A stretch of DNA of 64,000 bases from Phaeocystidibacter marisrubri (GCF_008933165.1 NZ_WBVQ01000001.1:124001-188000), one strand, 5' to 3'; positions 26,093 through 36,126 are shown, counted from the first letter of the stretch. Made by a program: numbers and translations. The notes: generated by a model from the sequence alone, not told the origin.

Positions 26093-26820
26093 TGGCTCAG
26101 CAAGAGAACAACAAAAGAAAAAAGGCAGTGTTAATTATCTTATTAGCACTGCCTGTTTCAGTTTATTTAGCCGCTGTTTTTATCAGTGGTGAAATAACTT
26201 TTCGCTCGTTGGACTTCGTTGGTCCAAAAGAAGTGACAGTAAATGATGAGGGGGAAGAGGAGACCGTTTACTACACGGTTCCCGATTTTTCTTTCACGGA
26301 TCAAGATGGGAATACGGTTACCCGTGAGTCCATGAAGGGAAAGATTTACGTGGCTTCATTCTTCTTCACGCGTTGTCCTACCATTTGCACACCTATGAAT
26401 TACCACCTCAAGAGTGTGTACGATAGGTTGTATGCCTTTAAGGATATTGCCTTCATCTCTCACACGATTGATCCCACTCACGATAGCATTGCCCAACTCA
26501 AGGCATATGCGCTTGAACGCGGCATTAACAACAGCGAGAAATGGCATTTCGTGACAGGGTCGAAGGAAGACATCTATTCAATGGCTAGTTCATATTACTT
26601 AGCTGCTAATGAAGATTCTACCATGACCAACCACGCTGGATTCTATCACAGTGGTCAGGTGGTGTTAGTGGATTGGGATGGACGTATTCGTTCGGGAATT
26701 GACGATGACGGAAACCCAGTTGGCGGTTACGATATTACAGAAGCAAAAGACATCGATCAATTGGTAGATGACTTACGCGTTCTTGCGAAAGAGTACAGGA
26801 AAGTGAAAATGCGAGGATGA
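26092..26820 (+). CDS. SCO-family copper chaperone for the CuA centre
   Basis: A 242-residue thioredoxin-fold protein anchored by an N-terminal helix (about 11-31). The copper motif CPTIC (Cys95, Cys99) and the conserved His in FYHSGQVVLVDWDG (His186) are present, which is the complete ligand set of SCO/SenC proteins. It delivers copper to, or reduces, the CuA site of subunit II. It overlaps the subunit IV gene by one base and the DUF420 gene by four. Confidence 0.93.
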   Translation: MAQQENNKRKKAVLIILLALPVSVYLAAVFISGEITFRSLDFVGPKEVTVNDEGEEETVYYTVPDFSFTDQDGNTVTRESMKGKIYVASFFFTRCPTICTPMNYHLKSVYDRLYAFKDIAFISHTIDPTHDSIAQLKAYALERGINNSEKWHFVTGSKEDIYSMASSYYLAANEDSTMTNHAGFYHSGQVVLVDWDGRIRSGIDDDGNPVGGYDITEAKDIDQLVDDLRVLAKEYRKVKMRG

Positions 26821-27350
26821 GAAAGCAAGACCAAATTTGGAAACCGATTATCATTGGATTGAGCATTGTCATTCCGGTTGCAGTAGCCGTGTTGTTTCTG
26901 CTTCCTGAGGATATGAAGCTGAATTTGGGCAACGCAAACCTTCGTAGCCTTCCATTTTTTCATGCAACTTTGAACGGTAGTACGGCTATTCTCCTACTTG
27001 TGGGGAAAGTTTTGATCAAAAAGAAGCAAGTGACTTGGCATAGATTCTCCATGCTGGCGGCCTTTGTCTTGTCTTCCGTTTTCTTGATTAGCTATGTTAT
27101 TTATCACAGTAGCACGCCTGATTCGAAGTATTTGGGGGATATGGGATACATCTATTATCCCATACTGATATCACACATTGTATTGTCCATGGCGGTTTTG
27201 CCTTTGGCGTTGTTTGCCATCTATCGCGGACTGACCAATGAGATTCAAAAGCACCGCAAAATAGTCAAGTGGACCTATCCAATTTGGCTCTATGTTGCGG
27301 TTACTGGAGTGTTGGTTTATGTATTTATGGCTCCGTACTATGTTCACTAA
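26817..27350 (+). CDS. DUF420 membrane protein (CtaM-like oxidase assembly factor)
   Basis: A 177-residue protein with four to five membrane helices, with the DUF420 pattern PFFHATLNGSTAILLLVG, WHRFSMLAAFVLSS, LISHIVLSMAVLPLALFA and HRKIVKWTYPIWLYVAVTGVLVYVF. Three intramembrane His (positions about 43, 63 and 121) look like metal or heme ligands. In Firmicutes the family member CtaM is needed for aa3-type oxidase maturation; that role fits its place here. Confidence 0.88.
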   Translation: MRKQDQIWKPIIIGLSIVIPVAVAVLFLLPEDMKLNLGNANLRSLPFFHATLNGSTAILLLVGKVLIKKKQVTWHRFSMLAAFVLSSVFLISYVIYHSSTPDSKYLGDMGYIYYPILISHIVLSMAVLPLALFAIYRGLTNEIQKHRKIVKWTYPIWLYVAVTGVLVYVFMAPYYVH

Positions 27351-27594
27351 GTCTATCAAGATCGTTTTCATCACATTGGCTTTGGTATTGATTGCTCAAT
27401 CCGCAGAAGCCCAGTGTGCCATGTGTAAGGCAACCGCAGAGAGCAATGCTCAGGGCGGCGGCGGAATTGCAAGTGGCCTCAATGAAGGAATCCTTTGGTT
27501 GATGTTCTTCCCTTATATGCTCTTGGGTGGAGTAGCCTATTTGTGGTATCGTCACAATAAAAAGACGAAAAACCAGGTTGCTAATGAGAACTAA
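27340..27594 (+). CDS. 84-residue CAMC membrane protein of the oxidase operon
   Basis: A small protein starting at ATG 27340, inside the end of the DUF420 gene. It has a signal peptide (residues 1 to about 24, ending AEAQ), then immediately QCAMCKATAESNAQ, a Gly-rich turn, one membrane helix (about 49-68, ILWLMFFPYMLLGGVAYLW) and a short basic tail. The CxxC next to the predicted cleavage site would face the periplasm. I do not know a characterised family; similar proteins with CAMC(R/K)A follow DUF420 in other Bacteroidota from memory. A role in copper or heme delivery is inference from the motif and operon. Confidence 0.8.
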   Translation: MFTKSIKIVFITLALVLIAQSAEAQCAMCKATAESNAQGGGGIASGLNEGILWLMFFPYMLLGGVAYLWYRHNKKTKNQVANEN

Positions 27595-27606
27595 CTAGTT
27601 CTCATT
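27583..27606 (+). terminator. Weak terminator hairpin ending the oxidase operon
   Basis: A perfect 11-bp inverted repeat AATGAGAACTA/TAGTTCTCATT (27583-27593, 27596-27606) overlaps the stop codon of the CAMC gene; the T run after it (CCTTTC) is poor, so termination may be partial. Confidence 0.55.
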
Positions 27607-27628
27607 CCTTTCATGTGGTTGCAAATTT

Positions 27629-27636
27629 TATCTTTG
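27629..27636 (+). promoter_or_regulatory. -7 promoter element TATCTTTG of the efflux operon
   Basis: Exact TAnnTTTG match 36 bp before the tolC-like start. No clear -33 TTTG at the right distance. Confidence 0.6.
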
Positions 27637-27671
27637 TTAGGCTACAGAACTGATCAAGCCTAACTCAACCT

Positions 27672-29093
27672 ATGAGAAAATCTGGATATCTCTTACTATC
27701 TATTTTTCTAAGCTATTCTTCATTTGCTCAGGATAAAAAAGCCTGGACCTTAGAGGAGTGTATTCATTATGCACTGGAGAATAACATCGACGTTAGGCAA
27801 CAAGGCCAGAACGTCCAGATGGCAGATTACAATCGCGATGCGAATTCAGCCAACTTTTTTCCTAATCTGACCTTCTCGAGTGGGTACAACTGGAACTTCG
27901 GTTACAATATTGACCCCGTAACGAACTTGCCATCTTCTGCTAACCGTCAAACTGGGAACTTCAGTTTGAGTTCACAGTGGGTTCTCTTTGATGGATTGGC
28001 CAATGTGAATCAACTTCGTCAGGGACGTATTGATTATCTAGCGGCAACGTATCAGTTGGAGTCGATAAAGAATGACATCACAGTCAACATTTCTTCTACT
28101 TATTTACAGATACTGATGAATAAGGAGATTGCGGCTGTAGCGCTAGAGCAGAAGAATACGAGTGCCCTAATGCTCGAAAGCTCGAAAGCGCAATACGATG
28201 CTGGATCTATTGCCTACGGCGATTATCTTCAGGCAGAGTCGCAATTAGCTTCTGATGAACAGCGATTAATTCAGGCGCAGAACAATGTAACCTTGAGTAT
28301 TCTCTCATTAGCGCAACTTCTACAATTGGAAGATCCTACCTCCTTTGACGTGGTATCGCCAGAGTTGGACTTGCCTGCAGGTTCTGTTCTTGCTCGAACT
28401 CCCACGGATATCTACACTACAGCGCGAGAGGTACAACCCATTGTGAAAGCGAGTGAGCTGAATATTCAAAGTGCTCAGTACTCCTTGTATCAGTCTCAAT
28501 CTTCTTATTGGCCTACCATCAGTTTACAAGCGGCGATCAGCACGAACTATTCGAATAGAATTTTCGCCTATGAAGGAGTTTCGGATCAAACCATTCCCAT
28601 TGGTTTTTGGAATAACTCGGGTTCAGCGGTTCCGGTTTATACAACCACGAGCGTTCCGTACGGACGTTACAGCAAGAATTTTGGCACTCAGTTTTCAGAC
28701 AACTTGAACGAGTATGTCGGTGTGAACTTGGTGTGGCCAATTTTCTCTCGATTCCAGATTCGAAACCGCGTTCGTCAACAGGAGTTTGCTGTTTCTCAAG
28801 CGGAACTCGAATTGGATAGAGTAGAGAACCAGCTTCGCCAAACGATACAAAAGGCTCACGCAGATGCACAAGCTTCACTAAAGAGTTACACGGCTTCTTC
28901 CAAAGCTGCCGAAGCGGCAGAGGAAAGTTTGGATTACGCTCGTATTCGAAGAGAAGAGGGGGCGATTTCTCAATATGAGTATGAATCAGCTCGAAACAAC
29001 TATCTCGCTGCTAAATCGCAACAGCTTCAATCCAAGTACGATTACATTTTTAAGGTTCGCGTGCTCGAATTCTACCTGACCAACCAGCTTTAA
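27672..29093 (+). CDS. TolC-family outer membrane efflux protein
   Basis: A 473-residue protein with signal peptide (MRKSGYLLLSIFLSYSSFAQ) followed by the two OEP repeats: WTLEECIHYALENNIDVRQQ begins the first, and long coiled-coil helices (SYLQILMNKEI..., QAHADAQASLKSYTASS...) form the periplasmic tunnel. It makes the outer membrane channel of a tripartite pump or type I exporter. It is two bases from the membrane-fusion protein gene; no inner membrane pump follows. Confidence 0.92.
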   Translation: MRKSGYLLLSIFLSYSSFAQDKKAWTLEECIHYALENNIDVRQQGQNVQMADYNRDANSANFFPNLTFSSGYNWNFGYNIDPVTNLPSSANRQTGNFSLSSQWVLFDGLANVNQLRQGRIDYLAATYQLESIKNDITVNISSTYLQILMNKEIAAVALEQKNTSALMLESSKAQYDAGSIAYGDYLQAESQLASDEQRLIQAQNNVTLSILSLAQLLQLEDPTSFDVVSPELDLPAGSVLARTPTDIYTTAREVQPIVKASELNIQSAQYSLYQSQSSYWPTISLQAAISTNYSNRIFAYEGVSDQTIPIGFWNNSGSAVPVYTTTSVPYGRYSKNFGTQFSDNLNEYVGVNLVWPIFSRFQIRNRVRQQEFAVSQAELELDRVENQLRQTIQKAHADAQASLKSYTASSKAAEAAEESLDYARIRREEGAISQYEYESARNNYLAAKSQQLQSKYDYIFKVRVLEFYLTNQL

Positions 29094-29094
29094 T

Positions 29095-30372
29095 ATGAAA
29101 AATCGAAAATCGCTTTTTATAGTTCTAGGTATTGTCCTAGTAGTTGTACTGCTCGTTGTCGCTAGAGTTTCTGGTGCTTTTGGAGAACCAGAAGGACTCG
29201 AAGTAGAAGTGGGTGTGGTCACTAAACGCACCCTTGTAGAGACTGCCAGTGCAAGTGGGAAGATTCAACCCGAAGTGGAGGTGAAATTGTCGCCAGAAGT
29301 AAGTGGTGAGATCATTGCCTTGCCTGTTGTAGAGGGCCAGTACGTGGAGGCTGGACAGTTATTGGTGAGCATCAATCCAGATTTATACCGAGCTGCTGTT
29401 AACCGTACTCAAGCTTCTGTGAATGCTTCGCGTTCGGCCTTGGCACAAGCCAAAGCTCAATTCGTGGAAGCGGAAAAGAGCTATCGCAGAAATGAGAATC
29501 TCTTCAAGCAAAATGTAATTTCTCAAGCGGAATGGGATGCGGCTCAACGAGCTTATAGCGTAAGTGAATTGTCGGTAGAATCTGCTGAATATCAATTACA
29601 AAGTGCTCAAGCTACACTGAGAGAAGCTCAAGATAACTTGAAGAGAACCACCATCACAGCTCCAGTTTCAGGTACCATCTCCGCGCTCAATGTTGAGTTA
29701 GGGGAAAGGGTAGTGGGTACGGCGCAAATGGCCGGTACAGAGTTACTACGCATTGCCAATCTGAATGACATGGAGGTACTGGTGGAGGTCAATGAGAACG
29801 ACATCGTAAAGGTGGCGTTGAATGATACTGCCGATATCGAAGTGGATGCCTATCTAGGTGAGAAGTACTTGGGTGTAGTTACAGAAATTGCCAATAGCGC
29901 GAATACCAATGGAACATCCGCGGATCAAGTAACTAACTTTGAAGTAAAGGTTCGCATTTTGAGAAGCAGCTATGCTCCGGATTCAGAAGAGCAGCCGTTT
30001 AGACCGGGTATGACCGCTTCTGTGGATATTCGAACCAACCGTAGAGAGGGTATTTTGACGGTTCCAATTGAAGCTGTAACCGTTCGTGAGGATACTTCAT
30101 CAACGGGAAGTAGACCCAAGTTTAGCTCTCAGAATGAAACCGAAGAAAAGGAAGAGTTTGAGGTAGTATTTGCCCCTGACAATGGAAAGGCGAAGATCAT
30201 TGTAGTGAAAACCGGAATTCAAGATGAGCGTTTTATCGAAATTCTTGAAGGTTTGTCGGACGGACAAGAGATAATTGTCGGTTCGTATGAGGCGGTGGCG
30301 AAAAAACTCAATGCTGGTGATGCCATCGTGTCCCAATCTTCGGGTGGATCAAAGGATGAAGGAGAAAAGTAG
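29095..30372 (+). CDS. Periplasmic adaptor (membrane fusion) protein of an efflux system
   Basis: A 425-residue HlyD/MacA-like protein: N-terminal membrane anchor (about 5-27), lipoyl halves with IALPVVEGQYVEAGQLLVSI and ITAPVSGTISALNVELGERV, a coiled-coil hairpin (about 100-180, NASRSALAQAKAQFVEAEKSY), a beta-barrel domain and a C-terminal region ending in low-complexity Gly/Ser/Lys. Hairpin length and overall size suit a MacA-type ABC pump or an RND pump. It is co-transcribed with the TolC gene; the pump must be encoded elsewhere. Confidence 0.9.
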   Translation: MKNRKSLFIVLGIVLVVVLLVVARVSGAFGEPEGLEVEVGVVTKRTLVETASASGKIQPEVEVKLSPEVSGEIIALPVVEGQYVEAGQLLVSINPDLYRAAVNRTQASVNASRSALAQAKAQFVEAEKSYRRNENLFKQNVISQAEWDAAQRAYSVSELSVESAEYQLQSAQATLREAQDNLKRTTITAPVSGTISALNVELGERVVGTAQMAGTELLRIANLNDMEVLVEVNENDIVKVALNDTADIEVDAYLGEKYLGVVTEIANSANTNGTSADQVTNFEVKVRILRSSYAPDSEEQPFRPGMTASVDIRTNRREGILTVPIEAVTVREDTSSTGSRPKFSSQNETEEKEEFEVVFAPDNGKAKIIVVKTGIQDERFIEILEGLSDGQEIIVGSYEAVAKKLNAGDAIVSQSSGGSKDEGEK

Positions 30373-31071
30373 ATGATTAACCCCATTTTTCTTTGCATTG
30401 AAACGAGCACGCATAATTGCAGCGTTGCCGTATTTCGTGGAAGTGAAAGATTATCGCTGGTTGAACAATCGAGTGATAGCTACATCCACGGCGAAATGCT
30501 TCACATCTTTATTCAACGGGCACTTGCCGATGCGGGAATAGAAGCGCATAATCTCACTGCGGTTGCAGTGTCTAAAGGGCCGGGCTCATACACTGGATTG
30601 CGAATAGGTGTCTCTGCTGCTAAAGGACTTTGTTTTGCACTTCAAATTCCATTGTACAGCGTTAACAGTCTACGGGTTTTGTCCAACGGACTTACGAAAG
30701 CTGAAATAGGTGATGCTGATGTATTGTCGGTTATTGACGCTCGAAGAATGGAGGTTTATTCTTCAGTTTTCGATTCGGAAGGAACCGAATTGAGCGAAAC
30801 CCAAGCCGAGATTGTAGAAGCCGATACTTTTGAAGATCGAAGGAGAACAAAGTTTGTCTTAGTCGGAGATGCTCAAGAGAAATTGAAAGAGGTGTTGCCT
30901 ATTGCTCATTACAATTTCACCACGCACATCTATCCTTCCGCTGCCCACATGGGATCTATCATCTTAAAGAAGATAGAAAATGAGCAGGCAGAGGATGTGG
31001 CTTACTTTGAACCGTTTTACTTGAAGGACTTTGTGGCTGGTAAACCCAAGAAGTCCCCCCTAGCTCAGTGA
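30373..31071 (+). CDS. tsaB: TsaB, tRNA threonylcarbamoyladenosine synthesis factor
   Basis: A 232-residue ASKHA-fold protein that dimerises with TsaD for t6A37 modification of ANN-decoding tRNAs. The motifs FLCIETSTHNCSVAVF, SKGPGSYTGLRIGVSAAKGL and VIDARRMEVYSSVF are characteristic. Its ATG follows the adaptor gene stop with no gap, so it is in the same transcript although functionally unrelated. Its 3' end overlaps the convergent tag gene by 12 bp. Confidence 0.95.
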   Translation: MINPIFLCIETSTHNCSVAVFRGSERLSLVEQSSDSYIHGEMLHIFIQRALADAGIEAHNLTAVAVSKGPGSYTGLRIGVSAAKGLCFALQIPLYSVNSLRVLSNGLTKAEIGDADVLSVIDARRMEVYSSVFDSEGTELSETQAEIVEADTFEDRRRTKFVLVGDAQEKLKEVLPIAHYNFTTHIYPSAAHMGSIILKKIENEQAEDVAYFEPFYLKDFVAGKPKKSPLAQ

Positions 31072-31623
31072 GTTTCTAAAATCGCAATCTACTACGTGAT
31101 CATTGATGATTCCCGTAGCTTGAAGATGAGCGTAAATCACGGTACTTCCCACGAATTTGAAACCTCTTTTCTTCAAGTCTTTGGAGATGGCATCTGACAA
31201 ATTAGAAGTTGCTGGAACTTCTTTTAGGCTAGCGGGAGAGTTCACAATTGGGGTGTGATTCACCCACTTCCAAAAGTAGTCGGATAGCCCTATTCCTTCT
31301 TCATCCCTCATCCGTACAATCAATTGAGCATTGCTGATAGCCGATTGAATCTTCAATCTATTGCGAATAATGCCCGGGTCATTCTGAAGTCTTTCTATGT
31401 CTTTGGCAGTAAAGTTTGCTACGGCATCCACATCAAAATCTGCGAAGGCGTTTCTGAAGTTTTCTCTTTTTCTGAGGATAGTGATCCAACTCAATCCAGC
31501 TTGAAACGTTTCGAGCAGGAGAAATTCGAACATTTTTTGATCGTCAGAGAATGGCACACCCCACTCTTCGTCGTGGTACTTCACATAGAGTGGGTCGTTT
31601 CCGCACCAGCTGCATCGTTTCAT
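31060..31623 (-). CDS. tag: DNA-3-methyladenine glycosylase I
   Basis: A 187-residue monofunctional base-excision glycosylase that removes 3-methyladenine from alkylated DNA. It opens with [24 protein letters not shown]; Cys4 and His17 plus the terminal DHVVDC residues are the zinc ligands of Tag. [22 protein letters not shown] is the family's substrate-pocket region. Its start overlaps the DUF255 stop (ATGA), so they form a two-gene operon. Confidence 0.96.
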   Translation of the reverse strand: MKRCSWCGNDPLYVKYHDEEWGVPFSDDQKMFEFLLLETFQAGLSWITILRKRENFRNAFADFDVDAVANFTAKDIERLQNDPGIIRNRLKIQSAISNAQLIVRMRDEEGIGLSDYFWKWVNHTPIVNSPASLKEVPATSNLSDAISKDLKKRGFKFVGSTVIYAHLQATGIINDHVVDCDFRNSLS

Positions 31624-33701
31624 TGATCTTCAATTTTAACGGGAATCAAAGCTTGGGCCTCTTCAATAGATCTAACGGGAAGTTGGCATCGGCGATCTTC
31701 GCATACATAGATGAAAGTTTCTCCTGGAATAAATCGGCTTTCAAAAGGAGGCTCATTCGATTTTGTGTCTGACGATAGGATGAGTGCACTAGGATGATAT
31801 GTGGCGCCCATTTCGAAGGCCAAATCACTTCCATTTTCCCCTACCAAAGCAACTTCACGGAAAGGTCCGTGCATATCCAAAGCGCATTGCGCCCATTCTG
31901 TGTATGATTCAGGATAGGATTCTGCTTGAGGAATAACTAACTCCGTCATAGCTTGTGCTCTTTCTTCCCATTCACTCTTTCCCAACGCTCGAGCTAACTG
32001 AAATAAATTCCGAGCCATGAGTCCATTGGCAGAAGGAATAACGTTGTCTTCGGTTTCTTGTGATTTGGCGACCAGCTCTTCATGCGAGGAGGAAGTATAC
32101 CACAACAGTGGTGAATCTGGGTTACCGAATAAGTTGAGGGCAGATTCTGTGATTTCTTCTGCTCTTTGTAGCCAAATTTCATTACCACTAATGGTGTTTA
32201 GCTTGAGGAATAATCGAATCGACAAGGCATAATCGTCAGCAAACCCTTTGATATATCCTCCATTCTCTCCGTAGGCGTGCCAAACGTGATTGCCCTCAAT
32301 AAAAGAAGTGTAGTATAGGTTTCCCAGTTCGATACACTCGGATTTGAGGTTATTGTCTTGCAGCGCTAGAGCCGACTCAATCATGCCGCTAATGGCAAGT
32401 GCGTTCCATGCCGAGAGCAATTTCGTATCCGTTGAAGGACGTATGCGTTCATCTCGTTTTGCAGAAAGAAGGCTCATCCATTTTGTCCATTCCGGTAGGG
32501 TGGGAGTATTTTTGGGATGAATAAGGATCACGTGATTTTCGTCTTCCCAATGGGCTCTGCCATTCCAATCGGTCAGCTCAGCAAATCGATCAAAATCATC
32601 TCCAAGAACAGATTTGATTTCACCAGTGGTCCACACATAGAATTTTCCTTCTTCTCCTTCACTGTCGGCATCAAGTGCGCTGTAAAAGAGACCGTTTTCA
32701 GCTTTCATTTCACGATTTAGAAAACCGATGGTTTGTCGCATCACGTGCTCGTAATTCTCATCCTTCCAAACCTTGTAGGCATTGGCGTAGAGTTCTAGTA
32801 ACTGACCGTTGTCGTAGAGCATTTTCTCAAAGTGTGGAATACGCCATTGAGCATCGGTTGAATATCGCGTGAAACCTCCACCAACGTGATCGTAGAGTCC
32901 GCCTTTGAACATGGCGTCCAAGGTCAATTTGGTTTGATTAAGGGCGGCTGAATCTTCAAATTGAATGCCGTAGCGAAGTAGGAACTGATAATTGTTGGGG
33001 AGGGGGAATTTTGGTGCCTTGTTCGGGCCGCCCTCAGTGGTATCCCATCTTCTGGACCAATTATGGCGCATCACGTGAAAGAGTTCTGTGTCCATTGGCA
33101 CAGGGTCTTCCGAAGCTACTAGGGTTGAACTGATTTGCATACCTTCTTGAAGCTTGGAGGCATAATCAATCACCGACGCAGGGTCATCTTTTCGGACTTC
33201 AAGAATCTTAGAAAGGCTAGCTACCCAGCGATCTTTCGGAAAATAGGTACCGCCCCAAATCGGTCTTCCATCTGGAAGGGCCACGCAGTTGAGGGGCCAT
33301 CCACCTTGCCCCGTCATCATTTGGACCGCTCGCATGTACACTTGATCGATATCCGGGCGTTCTTCGCGATCCACCTTAATACAGATGAAGTTTTCATTCA
33401 TGAAAGCAGCAACACTGTCGTCGTCAAAGGTCTCGTGTGCCATCACGTGACACCAGTGACAAGTAGAATATCCAACTGAAATGATAATCAATTTGTCTTC
33501 TTCAACTGCCTTTTGAAGGGCTTCTTCACCCCATGGATACCAGTCAACGGGCTGATGTGCGTGCTGCAACAGGTAGGGGCTCGAAGAATTTTTCAAGTGA
33601 TTCATGGAAGAAGTGTTGTTTGGGGTGCAACTTAACATAGCGAAAAGGGCGCTAAATAAGTATAAATGAAGGCGGAAGGTGATAGTTCTCTGGATTGTCA
33701 T
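31620..33701 (-). CDS. DUF255 thioredoxin-domain lipoprotein (YyaL/SPATA20-like)
   Basis: A 693-residue protein with a signal peptide and possible lipobox (AMLSC, Cys25), an N-terminal thioredoxin-like domain ([24 protein letters not shown], then STCHWCHVM) and a C-terminal (alpha/alpha) barrel resembling glycosidase-like N-acyl-glucosamine epimerase folds. The family's function is not established. Two alternative starts exist: the one used here gives a signal peptide; an ATG at the conserved MNHLKNSSS would give a cytoplasmic form, as in most family members. The lipobox suggests export in this organism. It is coupled to tag. Confidence 0.85.
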   Translation of the reverse strand: MTIQRTITFRLHLYLFSALFAMLSCTPNNTSSMNHLKNSSSPYLLQHAHQPVDWYPWGEEALQKAVEEDKLIIISVGYSTCHWCHVMAHETFDDDSVAAFMNENFICIKVDREERPDIDQVYMRAVQMMTGQGGWPLNCVALPDGRPIWGGTYFPKDRWVASLSKILEVRKDDPASVIDYASKLQEGMQISSTLVASEDPVPMDTELFHVMRHNWSRRWDTTEGGPNKAPKFPLPNNYQFLLRYGIQFEDSAALNQTKLTLDAMFKGGLYDHVGGGFTRYSTDAQWRIPHFEKMLYDNGQLLELYANAYKVWKDENYEHVMRQTIGFLNREMKAENGLFYSALDADSEGEEGKFYVWTTGEIKSVLGDDFDRFAELTDWNGRAHWEDENHVILIHPKNTPTLPEWTKWMSLLSAKRDERIRPSTDTKLLSAWNALAISGMIESALALQDNNLKSECIELGNLYYTSFIEGNHVWHAYGENGGYIKGFADDYALSIRLFLKLNTISGNEIWLQRAEEITESALNLFGNPDSPLLWYTSSSHEELVAKSQETEDNVIPSANGLMARNLFQLARALGKSEWEERAQAMTELVIPQAESYPESYTEWAQCALDMHGPFREVALVGENGSDLAFEMGATYHPSALILSSDTKSNEPPFESRFIPGETFIYVCEDRRCQLPVRSIEEAQALIPVKIEDQ

Positions 33702-33788
33702 TATTTTGCGTTAAACCGCGAAACTTAACATTGGCTTAAAATTGGACCGTTCGGGTCAAAGTACTTTCGCGTCAAATTATTCCGACAG

Positions 33789-36032
33789 ATGGATACATAC
33801 TATTGGCTGGTTTTACTGTTGTTTGTTTTAGCAGCAATTGACCTTATCGTAGGCGTTAGTAACGATGCGGTAAACTTCCTAAACTCAGCAATCGGTTCGA
33901 AGGTAGCTAAGTTCAAAACAATTCTGGTTATAGCCAGCGTCGGGATACTCGTCGGGACGATTTTTTCTAGTGGTATGATGGAAGTGGCGAGAAAAGGGAT
34001 TTTCAATCCTGGGTTCTTCTCGTTTGAACACATCATGATTCTCTTCCTAACGGTGATGTTGACCGACATTTTGTTGCTCGACCTCTATAATAGTTTGGGA
34101 TTGCCTACTTCTACTACGGTTTCTATTGTATTCGAACTCTTGGGTGCCGCATTCATGACTGGATGGTTGGTTTCTATGAGCTCGGATTCGCCTGTAGTGT
34201 TTGACGAGTTTCTAAACTTTGCCAGTGCGTTTAAGATTATCAGTGGGATATTCCTGAGTGTCATCATATCCTTTACGGTGGGTATGATCGTTCAATACCT
34301 CGCACGATTGTTATTCTCGTTTAACATCGAGCGCACCATGAAGAAGTTCGGTGCCATCTTTGGAGGGGTCGCCATCACACTGATCACCTACTTCCTTATC
34401 ATTAAAGGGGCTAAGGGGAGTTCATTGGTTTCTACCGAAACTCTAGACAGTATAAAAGAGCACACTGCTCTTCTCATGTTGATTTCATTTGTGGCTTGGA
34501 CCATCATCACACAAGTTATGATGAGTGCGTTTAAGTTTAATCCTCTTCGTTTGATTGTATTGTTAGGTACTTTCTCATTGGCAATGGCCTTTGCAGGAAA
34601 CGACTTGGTGAACTTCATCGGAGTGGCTGTGGCCGGTATGCAATCGTATGCGAGTTGGTCCGGCAGTGGAATTCCTGCAAGTGAGTTCTATATGACCGCG
34701 CTAGATGCGAAAGTGGCAACTCCTACATACCTATTGTTAGGCGCAGGTGTAATTATGGTGATCACTTTGTGGGTTTCATCTAAGGCTAAGAAAGTAACAG
34801 AGACCGAAGTGAACTTGAGTCGCCAGAGTGAAGGTGACGAACGCTTCCGCCCGAATATGATTTCCCGAGCAATTGTCGGATCTGCCATGGCTGTTTCACG
34901 AACTGTTGGGTTCGTTGTGCCAGAAAATGCCCGAAAGTTCTCTGCTAGCCGTTTTGAGCAGTTAAAATCGAGTCACATTGACGAGAAGAATCAACCTGCA
35001 TTCGACTTGATTCGCGCTTCTATCAATTTGATGGTAGCGAGTATTTTGATCGCCTATGCAACATCATTGAAGTTGCCTCTTTCTACTACATACGTTTCCT
35101 TCATGGTAGCGATGGGTACATCCCTCTCTGACCGTGCTTGGGGACGTGAATCAGCGGTTTACCGTGTGGCAGGTGTTCTCAGTGTAATTGGAGGTTGGTT
35201 GATGACAGCAGTTATTGCTTTCTTAGCTTCTTCCATCATTGCCTTGGTCTTGTTCTACACAGGTTCAGTTGGTGCATACGCCTTATTTGCCATTGCTGGA
35301 TTCGTGCTCTTTATGACTCACTCTTGGTTCAAGAGAAAGTCGAAGGAAGACGCAGAGAACGAAGCTTTGTTGAATCCTGCCAATATTGATGATGTTATTG
35401 CGAATAGCAAAGATGATACAGCAGAGCACTTACAAACTGTAAGTTCATTGGTATTGCTTTCTTTAGGTGCATTGGTTGGAGATAATGACGATGTACTGAA
35501 TAGAAATGCGAAACTCTTGAAGAAGCGCATTGAGAAGTCAGCCAAGTTTAGAGGAAAACTCATCAAGTACATTCGCAAGATGGGCGAAGGGCATACCGAC
35601 GCAGGTCGTTTGTATGTAACCGTTTTCGATTTGCTTCAAGAATACGAAAGACATTCTCAGTCTGTAGTGAGAATGTGTCACGATCATGTAAAGAATCACC
35701 ATTCACTCCCTTCAAGAGAGTTTTTGGATGACCTTATTGATATTCAAAATTCATTGAAGGAGTTCTTGAGTGAAATTTCAGAAAGTATTGTCAATCTAGA
35801 CTTCACAAAAGCCGAGAATGTAGCTGAAGACAAAAGAGCATTGTTGGCTTACTTGAGAGAGCGTTTAGATCGTCAAATCACCCTTATTCAAGAAGACGAA
35901 TTGGGGAATAGACTAGGTGGTTTGCAAGTGGAATTGATTCTTGAGGTTGAGGACATGGTTGCCTTGTCTGCACGAATCATGAAGCTGTACAGCACATACG
36001 CTAATCGTCCTTTGACAGAAGACGAGGAGTGA
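33789..36032 (+). CDS. Pit-type inorganic phosphate transporter with PhoU-like C-terminal domain
   Basis: A 747-residue protein. The N-terminal part is a PHO4/Pit permease with the two signature repeats (IGVSNDAVNFLNSAIGSK... and FAGNDLVNFIGVAV) and about ten to twelve membrane helices. From about residue 525 a soluble helical domain resembles PhoU/DUF47 proteins (TVSSLVLLSLGALVGDNDDV... VTVFDLLQEYERHSQSVVRMCHDHV). Such fusions occur in Bacteroidota and could let phosphate status act directly on the transporter; that role is inference. A phosphate-type porin gene follows after 94 bp. Confidence 0.92.
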   Translation: MDTYYWLVLLLFVLAAIDLIVGVSNDAVNFLNSAIGSKVAKFKTILVIASVGILVGTIFSSGMMEVARKGIFNPGFFSFEHIMILFLTVMLTDILLLDLYNSLGLPTSTTVSIVFELLGAAFMTGWLVSMSSDSPVVFDEFLNFASAFKIISGIFLSVIISFTVGMIVQYLARLLFSFNIERTMKKFGAIFGGVAITLITYFLIIKGAKGSSLVSTETLDSIKEHTALLMLISFVAWTIITQVMMSAFKFNPLRLIVLLGTFSLAMAFAGNDLVNFIGVAVAGMQSYASWSGSGIPASEFYMTALDAKVATPTYLLLGAGVIMVITLWVSSKAKKVTETEVNLSRQSEGDERFRPNMISRAIVGSAMAVSRTVGFVVPENARKFSASRFEQLKSSHIDEKNQPAFDLIRASINLMVASILIAYATSLKLPLSTTYVSFMVAMGTSLSDRAWGRESAVYRVAGVLSVIGGWLMTAVIAFLASSIIALVLFYTGSVGAYALFAIAGFVLFMTHSWFKRKSKEDAENEALLNPANIDDVIANSKDDTAEHLQTVSSLVLLSLGALVGDNDDVLNRNAKLLKKRIEKSAKFRGKLIKYIRKMGEGHTDAGRLYVTVFDLLQEYERHSQSVVRMCHDHVKNHHSLPSREFLDDLIDIQNSLKEFLSEISESIVNLDFTKAENVAEDKRALLAYLRERLDRQITLIQEDELGNRLGGLQVELILEVEDMVALSARIMKLYSTYANRPLTEDEE

Positions 36033-36039
36033 TGACCTA

Positions 36040-36075
36040 GCAGACTCCTAGGGGTGTTGTGACCTAGGAGTTTGC
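36040..36075 (+). terminator. Hairpin between the Pit and porin genes
   Basis: A 13-bp stem with one G-U pair (36040-36052 with 36063-36075, core ACTCCTAGG/CCTAGGAGT) lies right after the transporter stop. The following TTTAAAAAGC is not a clean U tract, so it may be a leaky terminator or an mRNA-end stabiliser. Confidence 0.6.
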
Positions 36076-36126
36076 TTTAAAAAGCAATTGCAGCACAGAA
36101 AAGACAGAACGGACAATTTTATTGGT

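Noticed and set aside
31620-33701. Cytoplasmic DUF255 enzyme starting at the conserved MNHLKNSSS
   Set aside because: An upstream ATG gives a signal peptide with a plausible lipobox, so the exported form was preferred; the shorter form is kept as an alternative in the entry.
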